Shown here piece by piece: positions 28,087 through 36,871 of a DNA stretch of 64,000 nt (its first letter is position 1; every line of letters begins with the position of its first letter). The stretch comes from Roseospira marina (GTDB lineage: Bacteria; Pseudomonadota; Alphaproteobacteria; Rhodospirillales; Rhodospirillaceae): NCBI RefSeq assembly GCF_014197855.1, contig NZ_JACIGJ010000001.1, forward strand, positions 372,001 to 436,000, given 5' to 3'. The notes under the pieces are model-generated. The model was not told the origin of the DNA. It saw only the letters and a program-made list of their open reading frames with translations, and made no database searches. A program made the translations under genes and the position numbers.

Positions 28087-28230
28087 ATTTGCGGCATGAA
28101 ATACACCAAGAGTTTAACGGAGAGCGGGAATACCTTTTTATATAGATGGGCGCGCCTTAATGGGAACAATGATAAGAACGTAAAACTTGATGTTGTGTTT
28201 GTGTCACGACTATCCGTGATATTCACTTGT

Positions 28231-28253
28231 CCTTACGTCATAAAAATGTAAGG
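28231..28253. repeat. Inverted repeat upstream of the chemoreceptor
   Basis: CCTTAC (28231-28236) and GTAAGG (28248-28253) in an AT-rich stretch (about 28090-28260) that lacks genes. It lies 48 bases before the chemoreceptor start and may be part of its control region. Confidence 0.3.
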
Positions 28254-28301
28254 AGATACGCCATATGGGGGCATTGGCGAGTCAGGTGAGGTGGACGGAT
28301 T

Positions 28302-30338
28302 ATGTCGCTAAAAAACATAAGAATCGGCATTAAGATTTGGCTTCCGCTTATCCTGGCCTCCGTTGGCCTCGTTACCGTATCGATATTTGCGACATCTCTT
28401 GTTCACGCCGAGTTGATGCATGAACGTATCGTGCAAGTGCGCGGTATGGCCGAAGGGGCGCAATCGATCGTGGAAACGTATTACTCCCGTGCGAGGGCTG
28501 GGGAGTTTTCCATGGCTGAGGCGAAGACACGCGCGCGCGACGCAATTCGCTCCATTCGGTACTCAAACGGGGCCGAATATTTGTTCGTTTTTGACTTCGA
28601 TGGTGTGAATCAGGTCATGGGGCCGCGGCCCGAGTGGGAGGGAACGCGCAAGCTCGATCTTAAAGACGCCGAAGGAAAGCCCTTTATAGTTGATTTGATC
28701 GACGCGGCCCGGCGCGGGGGCGGCACCGTGGACTACGTGTTTCCCCGCGCTGGCACGACCACACCGGAGCCCAAAGTCTCCTGGGCTGCCAACTTCGCGC
28801 CGTGGCAGTGGATGATCGGCACCGGCGTGTATGTCAGCGATGTGGACCACGCCGCGTGGGGTGCAACCCTGAAACTTTTTTCCGTTGTGGCGGTCGTCCT
28901 GTTTGTCGCGGCGATGGTCGCTATTCTGGTCATCCGGGGCATCACCCGCCCCCTGGCGGACCTGACGGCCACGATGACTGAGTTGGCCGGTGGGAACCTG
29001 GATGTGGATATCCCGGACACGGCGCGGCGCGACGAGATCGGCACCATGGCCGATTCGGTGCAGGTCTTTCAGGACAACGCCCGAGAGGTCGCGCGGCTTC
29101 AGGCCGAGCAGGCAGCGGAGCAACGGCGTGCGGCGCGCCGGGTGCGGTGTGAAATGTTGGCCATGACCAACGCCCTGGATGAGGAAGTGCAAAGCGCGAT
29201 GGCGCGCGTTTTGGAACAGGCCGATGCCATGTCGAATGCGGCTAGGGCCATGGCGGCGGCTGTTACGGAAACGGAGGAGGGTGCCGCCGCCGCCGCAAAC
29301 GCGTCGCAGGGCGCGGCGACCAGCGTGGACGCGGTCGCGGCGGCCGCAGAAGAATTGACCTACTCCATCACCGAGATCAGCACTCAGGTGACCGGTGCCG
29401 TCGAGGTGGCCGGGCGGGCCGCCACGCAGGCAGAGGTGACCAACACCCATGTGGCCGGGCTGGCCTCGGCGGCCGACGCCATCGGGACCGTGGTGAACCT
29501 CATTAGCGATGTGGCAAAGCAGACCAATCTTCTGGCCCTGAATGCCTCCATTGAGGCGGCGCGGGCCGGCGAGGCGGGGAAGGGCTTCGCGGTGGTCGCG
29601 AACGAAGTCAAGACGCTCGCCAATCAGACGGCCAGTGCCACCGAGGATATTGCCCGCCAGATCGAGGGGATCCAAACGGCCACACGCTCGGCCGTCGACT
29701 CGATCCGTACGTTTGGCGCGGTGATCGATCAGCTTAACGAAACCTCCGCCGCCATCTCGGCCGCCGTCGAGGAACAGAGCGCCGCCACCGGCGAAATTAG
29801 CCAAAACGCCCACCGCGCCTCCGAGGGGACGCAACATGCGACGGCGGGGATCGCCGCCGTGTCCACCAGCAGCCGCCGGACGGGGGAGCAGGCGCGCTCC
29901 GTTCAGGAGTCGTCGGAGGACGTGCGTGCGCGTGTGCGGCAGATGCGCCAGGCGCTCGAAACCATCATGCGGTCGGGCAAGGACGCCGACCGCGACGCCA
30001 ACCGCTTGCGCCGAATCGATGTTCCGGTCACCTTGGCGAGACGTGGCGGCGCGGCGTCCGTCTCCTGCACCCTGCGCAGCCTGGCCTGTGCTGGGGTGGG
30101 GACTCTGGATGGCGCGGACCGTCTATCCCCGGGGGAGGCGTTCGACATCACGCTCCCTGAGGTGGGATCGCTAGCGGGCAGCATTGTGGCCCGGACAGAC
30201 CTCGTCACCCACATCCGGCTTGACGTTGATGAGTCAATTGCGGACAACGTTGAAACGTTTGTCCGTCGCCGCGAGCAGGCTGGACGCGGTTGGGCGCGAG
30301 ACAAATCGCAAGGATTCGCGCAATGCGAGACGCGCTAA
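28302..30338 (+). CDS. Methyl-accepting chemotaxis protein, sCache-HAMP-MA with PilZ-like tail
   Basis: A 678-residue transmembrane receptor. TM1 covers about 11-33 and the periplasmic sCache_2 sensor about 35-185 ([32 protein letters not shown]). TM2 covers about 192-212 and HAMP follows ([17 protein letters not shown]). The signalling tip at about 405-425 is [21 protein letters not shown]. Unusually, residues about 565-665 form a PilZ-like beta domain ([12 protein letters not shown] ... [20 protein letters not shown]). The c-di-GMP motifs RxxxR and D/NxSxxG are degenerate there, so binding is doubtful. No CheR/CheB pentapeptide is seen. It is followed by a STAS gene and a REC-kinase-phosphatase gene, which suggests output other than classic CheA chemotaxis. 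Confidence 0.88.
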   Translation: MSLKNIRIGIKIWLPLILASVGLVTVSIFATSLVHAELMHERIVQVRGMAEGAQSIVETYYSRARAGEFSMAEAKTRARDAIRSIRYSNGAEYLFVFDFDGVNQVMGPRPEWEGTRKLDLKDAEGKPFIVDLIDAARRGGGTVDYVFPRAGTTTPEPKVSWAANFAPWQWMIGTGVYVSDVDHAAWGATLKLFSVVAVVLFVAAMVAILVIRGITRPLADLTATMTELAGGNLDVDIPDTARRDEIGTMADSVQVFQDNAREVARLQAEQAAEQRRAARRVRCEMLAMTNALDEEVQSAMARVLEQADAMSNAARAMAAAVTETEEGAAAAANASQGAATSVDAVAAAAEELTYSITEISTQVTGAVEVAGRAATQAEVTNTHVAGLASAADAIGTVVNLISDVAKQTNLLALNASIEAARAGEAGKGFAVVANEVKTLANQTASATEDIARQIEGIQTATRSAVDSIRTFGAVIDQLNETSAAISAAVEEQSAATGEISQNAHRASEGTQHATAGIAAVSTSSRRTGEQARSVQESSEDVRARVRQMRQALETIMRSGKDADRDANRLRRIDVPVTLARRGGAASVSCTLRSLACAGVGTLDGADRLSPGEAFDITLPEVGSLAGSIVARTDLVTHIRLDVDESIADNVETFVRRREQAGRGWARDKSQGFAQCETR

Positions 30339-30386
30339 TATTGTGCTTATACTCGTGTTCGCGGTCCAAGACCAAAGGGCAAGGCC

Positions 30387-30695
30387 GTGCAGTATAATAT
30401 CACCACCGAAGGCACCGCCACCGTGCTGCACTTGAGCGAGCAGCTCGTGGACGCGGATAGGGCTGCGTTCGATACTGTGCTGTCCCGTGTCCTGTCATCG
30501 CGACCGCCTCGTGTCATCGTCGACTTTTCGGGGCTTCACTATATGGACTCGGCGGGGCTTGGCCTGCTGTTGACTCTGCGGGAGCGGGCGCGCGCCGCTG
30601 GGGCCGAGGTTGTGTTGCGAAATCCGACGGGTGCTGTGCGCGACATGCTCCAATTGGCCCGGTTCGACACCTTGTTTTCGGTGGTCAACGCCTGA
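30387..30695 (+). CDS. STAS-domain anti-sigma factor antagonist
   Basis: A 102-residue single-domain protein (SpoIIAA/RsbV type). The phospho-acceptor is S55 in LHYMDSAGLGLLLTLRERA, preceded by VIVDFSG. Such proteins are phosphorylated by an anti-sigma kinase and dephosphorylated by a PP2C phosphatase; both activities appear fused in the next gene, 102 bases downstream. The start is GTG 30387. It is the likely switch component of the locus. Confidence 0.88.
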   Translation: MQYNITTEGTATVLHLSEQLVDADRAAFDTVLSRVLSSRPPRVIVDFSGLHYMDSAGLGLLLTLRERARAAGAEVVLRNPTGAVRDMLQLARFDTLFSVVNA

Positions 30696-30796
30696 GGAGC
30701 CGTCCGACGTTACGTCTCGCATGTAACGGGCAGGCGCATCGCCGGTTCGGGCAAGGGGGGCGTCGACCCAGGCGCGCATGAGGGAGACAGGGGCCC

Positions 30797-32620
30797 ATGT
30801 CCGGTCCGCCCCGGGGTCTTGTGGTTGATGACAATCGCATCAGCCGGCAATTGCTGGCCGGACATCTGGACGTGCTGGGATACGAAACCGTCCTCGCCAG
30901 CGACGGGGACGAAGCCTGGGATATCCTGGAGCGTGAGGGAACCAGCTTTGATGTTGTCCTGCTGGACCGGCGCATGCCGCGCATGGACGGGATGGAGGTG
31001 CTGGCCCGCATCAAGGCGTCGCCCCACTTGCAAACGCTGCCCGTCATCATGCAGACGGCCGCCGACAGCCAGCAGGAAATCATCGACGGCATTCGCGCCG
31101 GCGCGTTCTACTACCTGACCAAGCCCGTCCAACCCGAAGTCCTGTTGTCCGTCACGGCGGCCGCAGTGGAGCATCACGCGCGATTCCGCCAACTGCGGCA
31201 GGGCGTTCACCGGCAGGCGGCGGCCCTGCGGCAATTGCAGACCGGGCTGTTCCGCTTCAAGAGCCCCCGCGATGGCAGCGATCTCGCCACGGCCCTGGCC
31301 GCGGCGATGCCCGATCCTCAGCGGCATGTCATCGGGCTGGCGGAGTTGATGATGAACGCCGTCGAACACGGCAATCTGGCCATCACCTACGAGGAAAAGA
31401 CGGACCTTCTGGCACGCCGGGCGCTTGATACCGAGTTGAACACCCGCCTTAACCATCCCGACTACCGCGATCGTGAGGTCACGGTTGCATTCGAGCGCAC
31501 GCCGGACCGCGTGGTTCTCACCATCACGGACGAGGGGGCGGGCTTCGATTGGCGTCGCTACCTGGAGATGGACGCCAAGCGTGTGTTCGATACGCACGGG
31601 CGCGGCATTGCCCTCGCCCAGAGCATCAGCTTTGACACGTTGGAGTATCGGGGGCGCGGCAATCAGGTTGTGGCCACCGCCCGAGTGCCGCGGGACTCGG
31701 AACTTGGACCGAATAGGGATGCTGGGGCGGCTCCCCTTGTCTCGGGCGCGCCGGCCTCCTTGCCGACGCACCAGGGGGCGGAGGACCCGGATCGGCGCCG
31801 TCTTGTCTCGGTGCAGACGCATTTGATTCACACGCAGGCCGACCTGCGGGCGTCCCAGCAACGGCTGGCGGCCGATCTGGCTGCGGCGAGGCAGATGCAG
31901 CATGATCTGCTGCCGGATCCGGCGGTCCTGGATACGCTCCAGCAGCGTCATGGTCTTCGCGTGGCGAGCCATTTCGAGACATCGTCGGAGCTGGGCGGGG
32001 ACCTGTTCGGCCTGCGTGGTATCGACGAACACCGGTTTGCGCTGTGGACCGTCGATTTCGCCGGGCACGGCATTGCGGCGGCGCTCAACACGTTCCGCCT
32101 GCACACCATGCTCGACGAGTTTCCAGAATGGATGAACTATCCGGGTGAGTATCTCAGCGTTCTCGGGGTTCGTCTTGCGTCGCTTCTGGCGACGGAGCAG
32201 TACGCGACGGCGCTGTACGGTGTCGTCGATACCCAGAGTGACACGCTGCGCTATGCCGCGGCGGCCTCACCCGCGCCCTTGATCGCCAACCTGCGAACCG
32301 GGGAGGTTACGGCGGGCGACGGCTCGGGTGTCCCCTTGGGCATCGACAGCGGGATCCTGTACGAAACGCGGGAACTGGCGTTTCCCCCCGGCCATCTTGT
32401 GCTGCTGTTCAGTGATGCCCTGCTGGAATGCCGCCTGGGGGACCGCACGGCCTTGGGCGAAAGCGGTGTCCGTGGTCTGCTGTCGGAGGCGATCGCACGG
32501 CATGGCGAGGGGGTTCTGCTGGAGCAGGTGCTTGCGCCGTTTCTGGATCGCGTCGACCGTCCACTGACCGACGATTTGACCGCGCTGATGTGTGTGCGCC
32601 GACCGGATGGCACGGACTGA
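30797..32620 (+). CDS. Response regulator with anti-sigma-type kinase and PP2C phosphatase domains
   Basis: A 607-residue three-part protein. Residues 1-125 are a receiver domain with D11-D12, phospho-acceptor D57 (VVLLDRRMPRMDG) and K109. Residues about 150-290 are a HATPase of the RsbW/SpoIIAB type, with the N box in LAELMMNAVEHGN and G1 in ITDEGAGFDW. After a Gln-rich helical linker (about 345-380), residues about 385-605 are a SpoIIE/RsbU PP2C phosphatase with SSELGGDLFG, DFAGHGIAAALN, LFSDALLE and DDLTALM. A receiver therefore controls a kinase and an opposing phosphatase in one chain, with the upstream STAS protein as obvious substrate. Similar logic is known from HsbR/HsbA in Pseudomonas. 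No sigma factor is adjacent. Confidence 0.88.
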   Translation: MSGPPRGLVVDDNRISRQLLAGHLDVLGYETVLASDGDEAWDILEREGTSFDVVLLDRRMPRMDGMEVLARIKASPHLQTLPVIMQTAADSQQEIIDGIRAGAFYYLTKPVQPEVLLSVTAAAVEHHARFRQLRQGVHRQAAALRQLQTGLFRFKSPRDGSDLATALAAAMPDPQRHVIGLAELMMNAVEHGNLAITYEEKTDLLARRALDTELNTRLNHPDYRDREVTVAFERTPDRVVLTITDEGAGFDWRRYLEMDAKRVFDTHGRGIALAQSISFDTLEYRGRGNQVVATARVPRDSELGPNRDAGAAPLVSGAPASLPTHQGAEDPDRRRLVSVQTHLIHTQADLRASQQRLAADLAAARQMQHDLLPDPAVLDTLQQRHGLRVASHFETSSELGGDLFGLRGIDEHRFALWTVDFAGHGIAAALNTFRLHTMLDEFPEWMNYPGEYLSVLGVRLASLLATEQYATALYGVVDTQSDTLRYAAAASPAPLIANLRTGEVTAGDGSGVPLGIDSGILYETRELAFPPGHLVLLFSDALLECRLGDRTALGESGVRGLLSEAIARHGEGVLLEQVLAPFLDRVDRPLTDDLTALMCVRRPDGTD

Positions 32621-32717
32621 CAGCGCTGGATATTGGGGTGGGCGCAAGCGGGGCCCTCGGCTACACTCCGGCCGCGTTTTACGTGTCGTCCGTCCGTTTC
32701 GTATCGGGAGTTCCGTC

Positions 32718-33104
32718 ATGTCGCAGCCGCTGTCATCGGACAGTCCCATCACGGACCGGGACCGCGCCGCCCGCATGATGGTTTTTGTCCTGCACGGCCT
32801 GTTCCTGGTGTCCGTTCCGTTGCCTTTCATGACTCCGGTGATCGGGGCGATCCTGGCGTTCCTGACGCTAGTGATCGGGGTGGCGCTGGCCTATACGAGC
32901 CGACTGGAGGCGCCGCCCGTGTGGCGAACTCACTTCGACGAGGCCATCCGCACGTTCTGGACGTTCCTGTTGCTTCAGCTGGTCGGGGTTCCGCTGGTGG
33001 GTGTCCTGCTTATTGGGGTGATCCCGATGACGGCCGGGTACGTCCTGCTGGTGTTCCGCGCGACCCGTGGCCTGCTGCGGGCCGCCAAGTGGTTGGGCGT
33101 ATGA
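32718..33104 (+). CDS. DUF4870-like small membrane protein
   Basis: A 128-residue inner-membrane protein with hydrophobic segments at about 20-42, 44-62 and 83-112, and the pattern FDEAIRTFWTFLLLQLVGVPLVGVLL ... VLLVFRATRGLL near the C-terminus, as in DUF4870-type proteins. Function is unknown. ATG 32718 is used because the hydrophobic core and the family length fit; the open frame extends further upstream without a ribosome binding site. It lies 97 bases after the phosphatase gene on the same strand. Confidence 0.6.
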   Translation: MSQPLSSDSPITDRDRAARMMVFVLHGLFLVSVPLPFMTPVIGAILAFLTLVIGVALAYTSRLEAPPVWRTHFDEAIRTFWTFLLLQLVGVPLVGVLLIGVIPMTAGYVLLVFRATRGLLRAAKWLGV

Positions 33105-33117
33105 CGTGATCCAGCGT

Positions 33118-34299
33118 ATGAGGGGGGTGTGTCTGCGGCATCTTTCGCGCCGCGCCCTTCTCCGGGCCGGGGCCTCTGGTCTGGCGGCGGGGGCCCTGAC
33201 GACGCCCGCCGACAGGGTGGTGGCGGCGCCGGCCCGTGAGGGGGCAACGCCGGCCGTTCCGGTTCGGGTTCTGGTCTACGATCTCTGGCCCGATGCCGTG
33301 GTCGAGCATCTGAATCGTGACTACGGGCTGGCGGTCACCTGTGAGCCCGTGGCCTCACTGGCGGAGGTCCGTGAGCGCCTTCAGGCCGGCGCGGCACCGG
33401 AGAGCGACGCGGCGGATGCCGCCATACTGGGACTGGAAGACGTTGCCGGCTGTCGAGACGAGGGCCTGCTGGCGCCCTGGGCCGGGCGGATCGCGGGACG
33501 GATGCCCGCCGCACTTGACGCGGCCCTTCGGGGTCATGGCGGTCGCGACGCGGATGGGACCACGTGGCTGGCGCCGCTCTGCCTGGGGTTTGACGTCCTG
33601 TTCGGACTCGGACCCGCGGTCAGCGTCGGCGGGCTCGACCGGCCGGAGGCGCCAGCGTGGGGGACGTTGCTGAATCTCCCTCTCAAAGGGCGCGTGGTCA
33701 TGGACCCCGACGGTGCGGTGTGGATGGCCATGCGGCGCGTCGATCCGGACGGCGCCCGCCTTGATGCGGCCCAGACCGACAAGGCCGTGGCTCGCGATCT
33801 GTTTCAGCAGGTCAGGGCGGTCTTGGCGCCCTATCGGGACCAACTGGCGAGCGTCTGGACCGATACCGTGTCCTTCCTGATGGCGGTCCGCAATGCGTCG
33901 CCCGTTGTGGGGCGGGCGGGCATGGCGTGGGATTCGCTCGTGCGCCGCGTCGCGCGTGAGACGGGATCGGTGTCCATGGACGCCCGGATTCCGGCGGATG
34001 GTGCCGCGGCATGGCTCGACGGTCTGGCCCTTTCGGCCACGTCTCCCCGGCCCGAGGCGGCGCGGCGGCTGGTGTCGGCCCTGCGCGCCCCGTCCACGCT
34101 GGCCCTGTGGTGTCGCAACCGGGAGGCGATTCCGGCCGATCCGGCGGCGTGGCTCTCCTTGCCCGCTGGCGATCAGGCGTGGATGACGCGGGTTCTGGTC
34201 CGTGATGAGGGTTGGGCGCGGCTCTGGTTCCGCCCGAGCCTCGGTCCAGCGGTCGTCCCGGCCTTCGCGGACGCCCGCGACCGGTTCGAGGGGGCGTGA
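33118..34299 (+). CDS. Tat-exported periplasmic solute-binding protein (PotD-like)
   Basis: A 393-residue protein with a twin-arginine signal (LSRRALLRAGASGLAAGALT, cleavage near 33). The mature part has the two-lobe pattern of extracellular solute-binding proteins: VRVLVYDLWPDAVVEHLNRDYG, AAILGLEDVAG, TTWLAPLCLGFDVLFG, LLNLPLKGRVVMDPDGAVWMAMR and FADARDRFEG at the end. This is closest to the polyamine/iron-binding (PotD/FbpA) group, but the ligand is unknown. No permease or ATPase gene accompanies it, so it is an orphan. The start is uncertain: ATG 33118 is chosen because it gives the best Tat signal, though GTG 33106 is possible. Confidence 0.65.
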   Translation: MRGVCLRHLSRRALLRAGASGLAAGALTTPADRVVAAPAREGATPAVPVRVLVYDLWPDAVVEHLNRDYGLAVTCEPVASLAEVRERLQAGAAPESDAADAAILGLEDVAGCRDEGLLAPWAGRIAGRMPAALDAALRGHGGRDADGTTWLAPLCLGFDVLFGLGPAVSVGGLDRPEAPAWGTLLNLPLKGRVVMDPDGAVWMAMRRVDPDGARLDAAQTDKAVARDLFQQVRAVLAPYRDQLASVWTDTVSFLMAVRNASPVVGRAGMAWDSLVRRVARETGSVSMDARIPADGAAAWLDGLALSATSPRPEAARRLVSALRAPSTLALWCRNREAIPADPAAWLSLPAGDQAWMTRVLVRDEGWARLWFRPSLGPAVVPAFADARDRFEGA

Positions 34300-34380
34300 T
34301 CCCACCATCGGCTCCGCCGTCATCGCGCGGTGCGGTGTTGCCCGGTTCCTCTTTTCCGCGCGTTGCTCTACGGTGTGGGC

Positions 34381-35010
34381 ATGTTCATCGTCGCCGTCGC
34401 CAACAGCAAGGGTGGATGCGGCAAGACCACCGTCGCCACCCACATCGCCGCGCAGTTCGCCGCGCGCGGTTTCCGCACCGGTTTGGCCGATCTGGACCGC
34501 CAGCAAAGCGCCGCTGGCTGGCTGGACCGCCGTCCGGCGGATCTCGCGACCATCACCGGCATTGATCTGGATGTGGAGGACGGCAAACTCCCCAAGGGGC
34601 TCGACCGGCTGGTGGTCGACTGCCCCGCCGCGATGACCAAGGCGACCGTCAAAGACGTCGTGCAACAGGCCGACGCCATCATCGTTCCGGTGCTGCCGTC
34701 CGCGTTCGACGAGGACGGCACGATCCGGTTCCTGAAGCTCCTTTTGAAACTGAAACCGGTGCGCAAGAACCGGCGGGATGTGGCGTTCGTCGCCAACCGG
34801 ACCCGGGCGCGGACTCGGGCCGCTGATCGACTGGAGCAGTTCCTGACGGAGCTGGACTTTCCCGTCGCGGCCTGTCTGCGCGATACGCAGCAGTACGCCA
34901 ACGCGGCCGTCGATGGCCAGACGGTGTTCGAGACGGGCGGGGCGCGCGCCCAAAGTCACCGCGACGACTGGATGCCGCTGTTCAATCTTCTGGAACGCTG
35001 GGCGCAGTAG
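34381..35010 (+). CDS. Orphan ParA-family ATPase
   Basis: A 209-residue P-loop ATPase with the deviant Walker A motif K10-GGCGK-TT (ANSKGGCGKTT), LADLDRQQSA as switch I and LVVDCPAAMTKATVKDVVQQADAIIVPV as Walker B. It lacks the N-terminal DNA-binding extension of plasmid ParA. Small orphan ParAs of this kind position protein clusters, chemoreceptor arrays or flagella on the nucleoid. No parB or parS-like gene is adjacent. Its 3' end overlaps by 29 bases the 3' end of a convergent ribbon-helix-helix gene. ATG 34381 is chosen as it starts the conserved beta strand. Confidence 0.82.
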   Translation: MFIVAVANSKGGCGKTTVATHIAAQFAARGFRTGLADLDRQQSAAGWLDRRPADLATITGIDLDVEDGKLPKGLDRLVVDCPAAMTKATVKDVVQQADAIIVPVLPSAFDEDGTIRFLKLLLKLKPVRKNRRDVAFVANRTRARTRAADRLEQFLTELDFPVAACLRDTQQYANAAVDGQTVFETGGARAQSHRDDWMPLFNLLERWAQ

Positions 35011-35248
35011 GCTCCGTCGACGGGTCGCGATAATACGCCAGGACGTGGACCCGCAGGGCGCTCGACAGATTGCCGCGCGGCCCATCCGGGCCGGTCGCCC
35101 GACCAGCGTCGATCTCGGTCACCACCTCCGCGACCGACTGGCCGCGCGCGACGGCGATTTCCCGCAGAGCATCCCAGAACGGTTCTTCCAGGGAAATGCT
35201 CGTGGCATGTCCGGCAATCGTGATGGACCGCTTGCGGACGGAACTCAC
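34982..35248 (-). CDS. Ribbon-helix-helix domain protein
   Basis: An 88-residue protein from a GTG at 35248 that overlaps the stop of the upstream hydrolase (GTGA). SVRKRSITIAGHATSISLEEPFWDALREIAVARGQSVAEVVTEID is an RHH fold: a basic beta strand followed by two helices, as in the alphaproteobacterial RHH_4 family. The C-terminal part SALRVHVLAYYRDPS is the family tail. It is likely a small DNA-binding regulator. Its 3' end runs 29 bases into the convergent parA gene. Confidence 0.75.
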   Translation of the reverse strand: MSSVRKRSITIAGHATSISLEEPFWDALREIAVARGQSVAEVVTEIDAGRATGPDGPRGNLSSALRVHVLAYYRDPSTEPTAPSVPED

Positions 35249-35892
35249 GGTCCCGCCCCCCCGCGCGCCAGGGCGTGGATGAACCGTGCGGTCGTGGTGA
35301 CGGCGGTCTGGATGTGGTCGGCTTCCGAAAAGCCCGAGGCCTTGCGCGGCTTGAACCCGTGATCGCCGTCCTCCAGCCAATGCAGGTGGATCGCGGGCGA
35401 CAGAGGAAGCCCGCTCACCGTCTCCCGGCTGCCGAGCGTGTCGCGCGTGCCCTGGCAGAACAGGGCCGGTGTGTGCAGCGTTTCCAGATGGTCGGTGCGC
35501 AGTCGGTCCGGCTTGCCCAGGGGATGGAATGGGTAGCCCAGGCAGACGAGGCCGCGCACACCGGCGCCATCGGCGACCATGGACGCCGTGCGCCCGCCCA
35601 GGGACTTGCCACCGATGACCAGACGGTCGGCCGGACCATAGGCGGCGATCATCGCGCCCCACGCATCGAGAAGCACGGGCACCCGATCCGGCGGGCGGCG
35701 GCCTCCCTCGGCGCGTCGGCGGGCCATGTAGGGAAATTCGAACCGGATGACCCGGACGCCGGCGTCCGCAAGCCCAACGGCAACGGCCTCCATCCAATCC
35801 GAATCCATCGGCGCGCCGGCCCCATGCGCCAGCAGCAGCCGGGGGCCGTCCGAGGGACCGTTCTCAAGGATAGGTGAGCGGTCATCCGCCAT
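35245..35892 (-). CDS. Alpha/beta hydrolase (KANL3/Tex30-like)
   Basis: A 215-residue hydrolase. RLLLAHGAGAPMDSDWMEAVA is the oxyanion loop, IGGKSLGGRTASMVA holds the nucleophile Ser (GKSLGG), FCQGTRDTLG carries the acid Asp and EDGDHGF the His. The GKSLGG and LLAHGAG forms are those of the KANL3/Tex30 dienelactone-hydrolase-like group. The substrate is unknown. It is the third gene of a tight minus-strand run; nine bases separate it from the TfoX-like gene upstream and it overlaps the RHH gene downstream. Confidence 0.8.
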   Translation of the reverse strand: MADDRSPILENGPSDGPRLLLAHGAGAPMDSDWMEAVAVGLADAGVRVIRFEFPYMARRRAEGGRRPPDRVPVLLDAWGAMIAAYGPADRLVIGGKSLGGRTASMVADGAGVRGLVCLGYPFHPLGKPDRLRTDHLETLHTPALFCQGTRDTLGSRETVSGLPLSPAIHLHWLEDGDHGFKPRKASGFSEADHIQTAVTTTARFIHALARGGAGP

Positions 35893-35901
35893 AAGTTGGC
35901 G

Positions 35902-36315
35902 TCACACAATCCGGGCGCCGGCTCGGGCGCGTTTGGCCGCTTCCCAGGCGGCCTTGCCCCAGTCGGCTAGCGTGTCTTCGTCATCCAACACGAATGGCGG
36001 CAGGCGCCGGAACCCGAGGGAGGCCGATGCGCCGCCAATTGACGGTTCGGCCATTCCGTTCCAGGGGCCATGACCGTCATCGACTTCGACCGCGTCGCCG
36101 TCCTCGGCAGTGGAGGCTTCAGCAGCGTCATACGCCGGCCGAGTGCGCGCATCGACTCGAAACAGGATTACGCCGTCCTGGATGAGGCCGAACAGCACGC
36201 CCTGCAAGAGCAAGCCAATCGCATCGTGGCCCGGTCGCGCCTCCACGCCACCCAGGGCGGCGCGAAACAGGGGCAGAACAGCCGCCAGCGTCCGCTCGTT
36301 GACCGACGATGTCAC
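35902..36315 (-). CDS. TfoX/Sxy N-terminal domain protein
   Basis: A 137-residue protein from a GTG at 36315 that overlaps the stop of the DUF2794 gene (GTGA). GLLLQGVLFGLIQDGVILFRVDARTRPAYDAA is the TfoX_N beta sheet and LGFRRLPPFVLDDEDTLADWGKAAWEAAKRA is its C-terminal helix pair. An insert of about 35 acidic/glycine-rich residues (TAEDGDAVEVDDGHG) separates the halves and is longer than usual. In enterobacteria TfoX activates competence genes with CRP, but in alphaproteobacteria the isolated domain has no known role. Confidence 0.68.
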   Translation of the reverse strand: MTSSVNERTLAAVLPLFRAALGGVEARPGHDAIGLLLQGVLFGLIQDGVILFRVDARTRPAYDAAEASTAEDGDAVEVDDGHGPWNGMAEPSIGGASASLGFRRLPPFVLDDEDTLADWGKAAWEAAKRARAGARIV

Positions 36316-36680
36316 GAGGATCCCCGGAGCAGGCGTAGCGGTTGGTCGAAAACAGGCAGCACGTCCAGAAGACTGGTGCCCTGGGCCACCTTTTCGCGCC
36401 CGCTGGAGACGGTGAATTGGAAGACGGTGTTCTGGGATGCGCCGGAACCCTTGGCCTGTCCCTTGACCTGTTTGCTGATCACGAACAGCGGGCGCTCGAA
36501 ACTGCTGCGGAACACGGCAAAGCGCGCCATGCCGTCGCTCTGGTCGATGGCATAATCCCGCCACTCACCCCGCATAACATGGCGGCTGTACAGCGAAAGC
36601 AGAGAGTTCATTTCAGACCGGGTGAAATGGACGAAGGGGACGCCGCGCCTGTATTCAAGGAAACGGACGATCTTCGACAT
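36312..36680 (-). CDS. DUF2794 family protein
   Basis: A 122-residue protein. FTRSEMNSLLSLYSRHVMRGEWRDYAIDQSDGMARFAVFRSSFERPLFVISK is the DUF2794 core, a family found almost only in alphaproteobacteria. An insert VKGQAKGSGASQNT follows and TSLLDVLPVFDQPLRLL ends it. ATG 36680 (MSKIVRFLEYRRG) is chosen; an in-frame ATG at 36710 adds ten residues unlike the family. Function is unknown. It is the first gene of the overlapping four-gene run that ends with the RHH protein. Confidence 0.78.
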   Translation of the reverse strand: MSKIVRFLEYRRGVPFVHFTRSEMNSLLSLYSRHVMRGEWRDYAIDQSDGMARFAVFRSSFERPLFVISKQVKGQAKGSGASQNTVFQFTVSSGREKVAQGTSLLDVLPVFDQPLRLLRGSS

Positions 36681-36871
36681 GGACGTTCCAATGCTTCCCA
36701 GTGCTTCCAAATGCTATAGGCGTCCCCGTGTCCGGAGGACGCGAGCCTACCAATAGCGTCGCCCGGCGCGGCGCATGCGTGAATGCGTCACATTGTCCGT
36801 CGAGTCGCGGACCCTGTCGAGGGCAAAGTGCCCGCGTTTACCGCTTGGTTGTGCCCGGTGCGGCCGGGGGG

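Noticed and set aside
30710-32104. 464-residue open frame antisense to the REC-kinase-phosphatase gene
   Set aside because: The plus strand has three recognisable domains with all key residues; the antisense protein has none.
34381-35010. Plasmid-type partition locus
   Set aside because: No ParB or parS repeats, chromosomal housekeeping neighbours, and the small ParA form without a DNA-binding extension.
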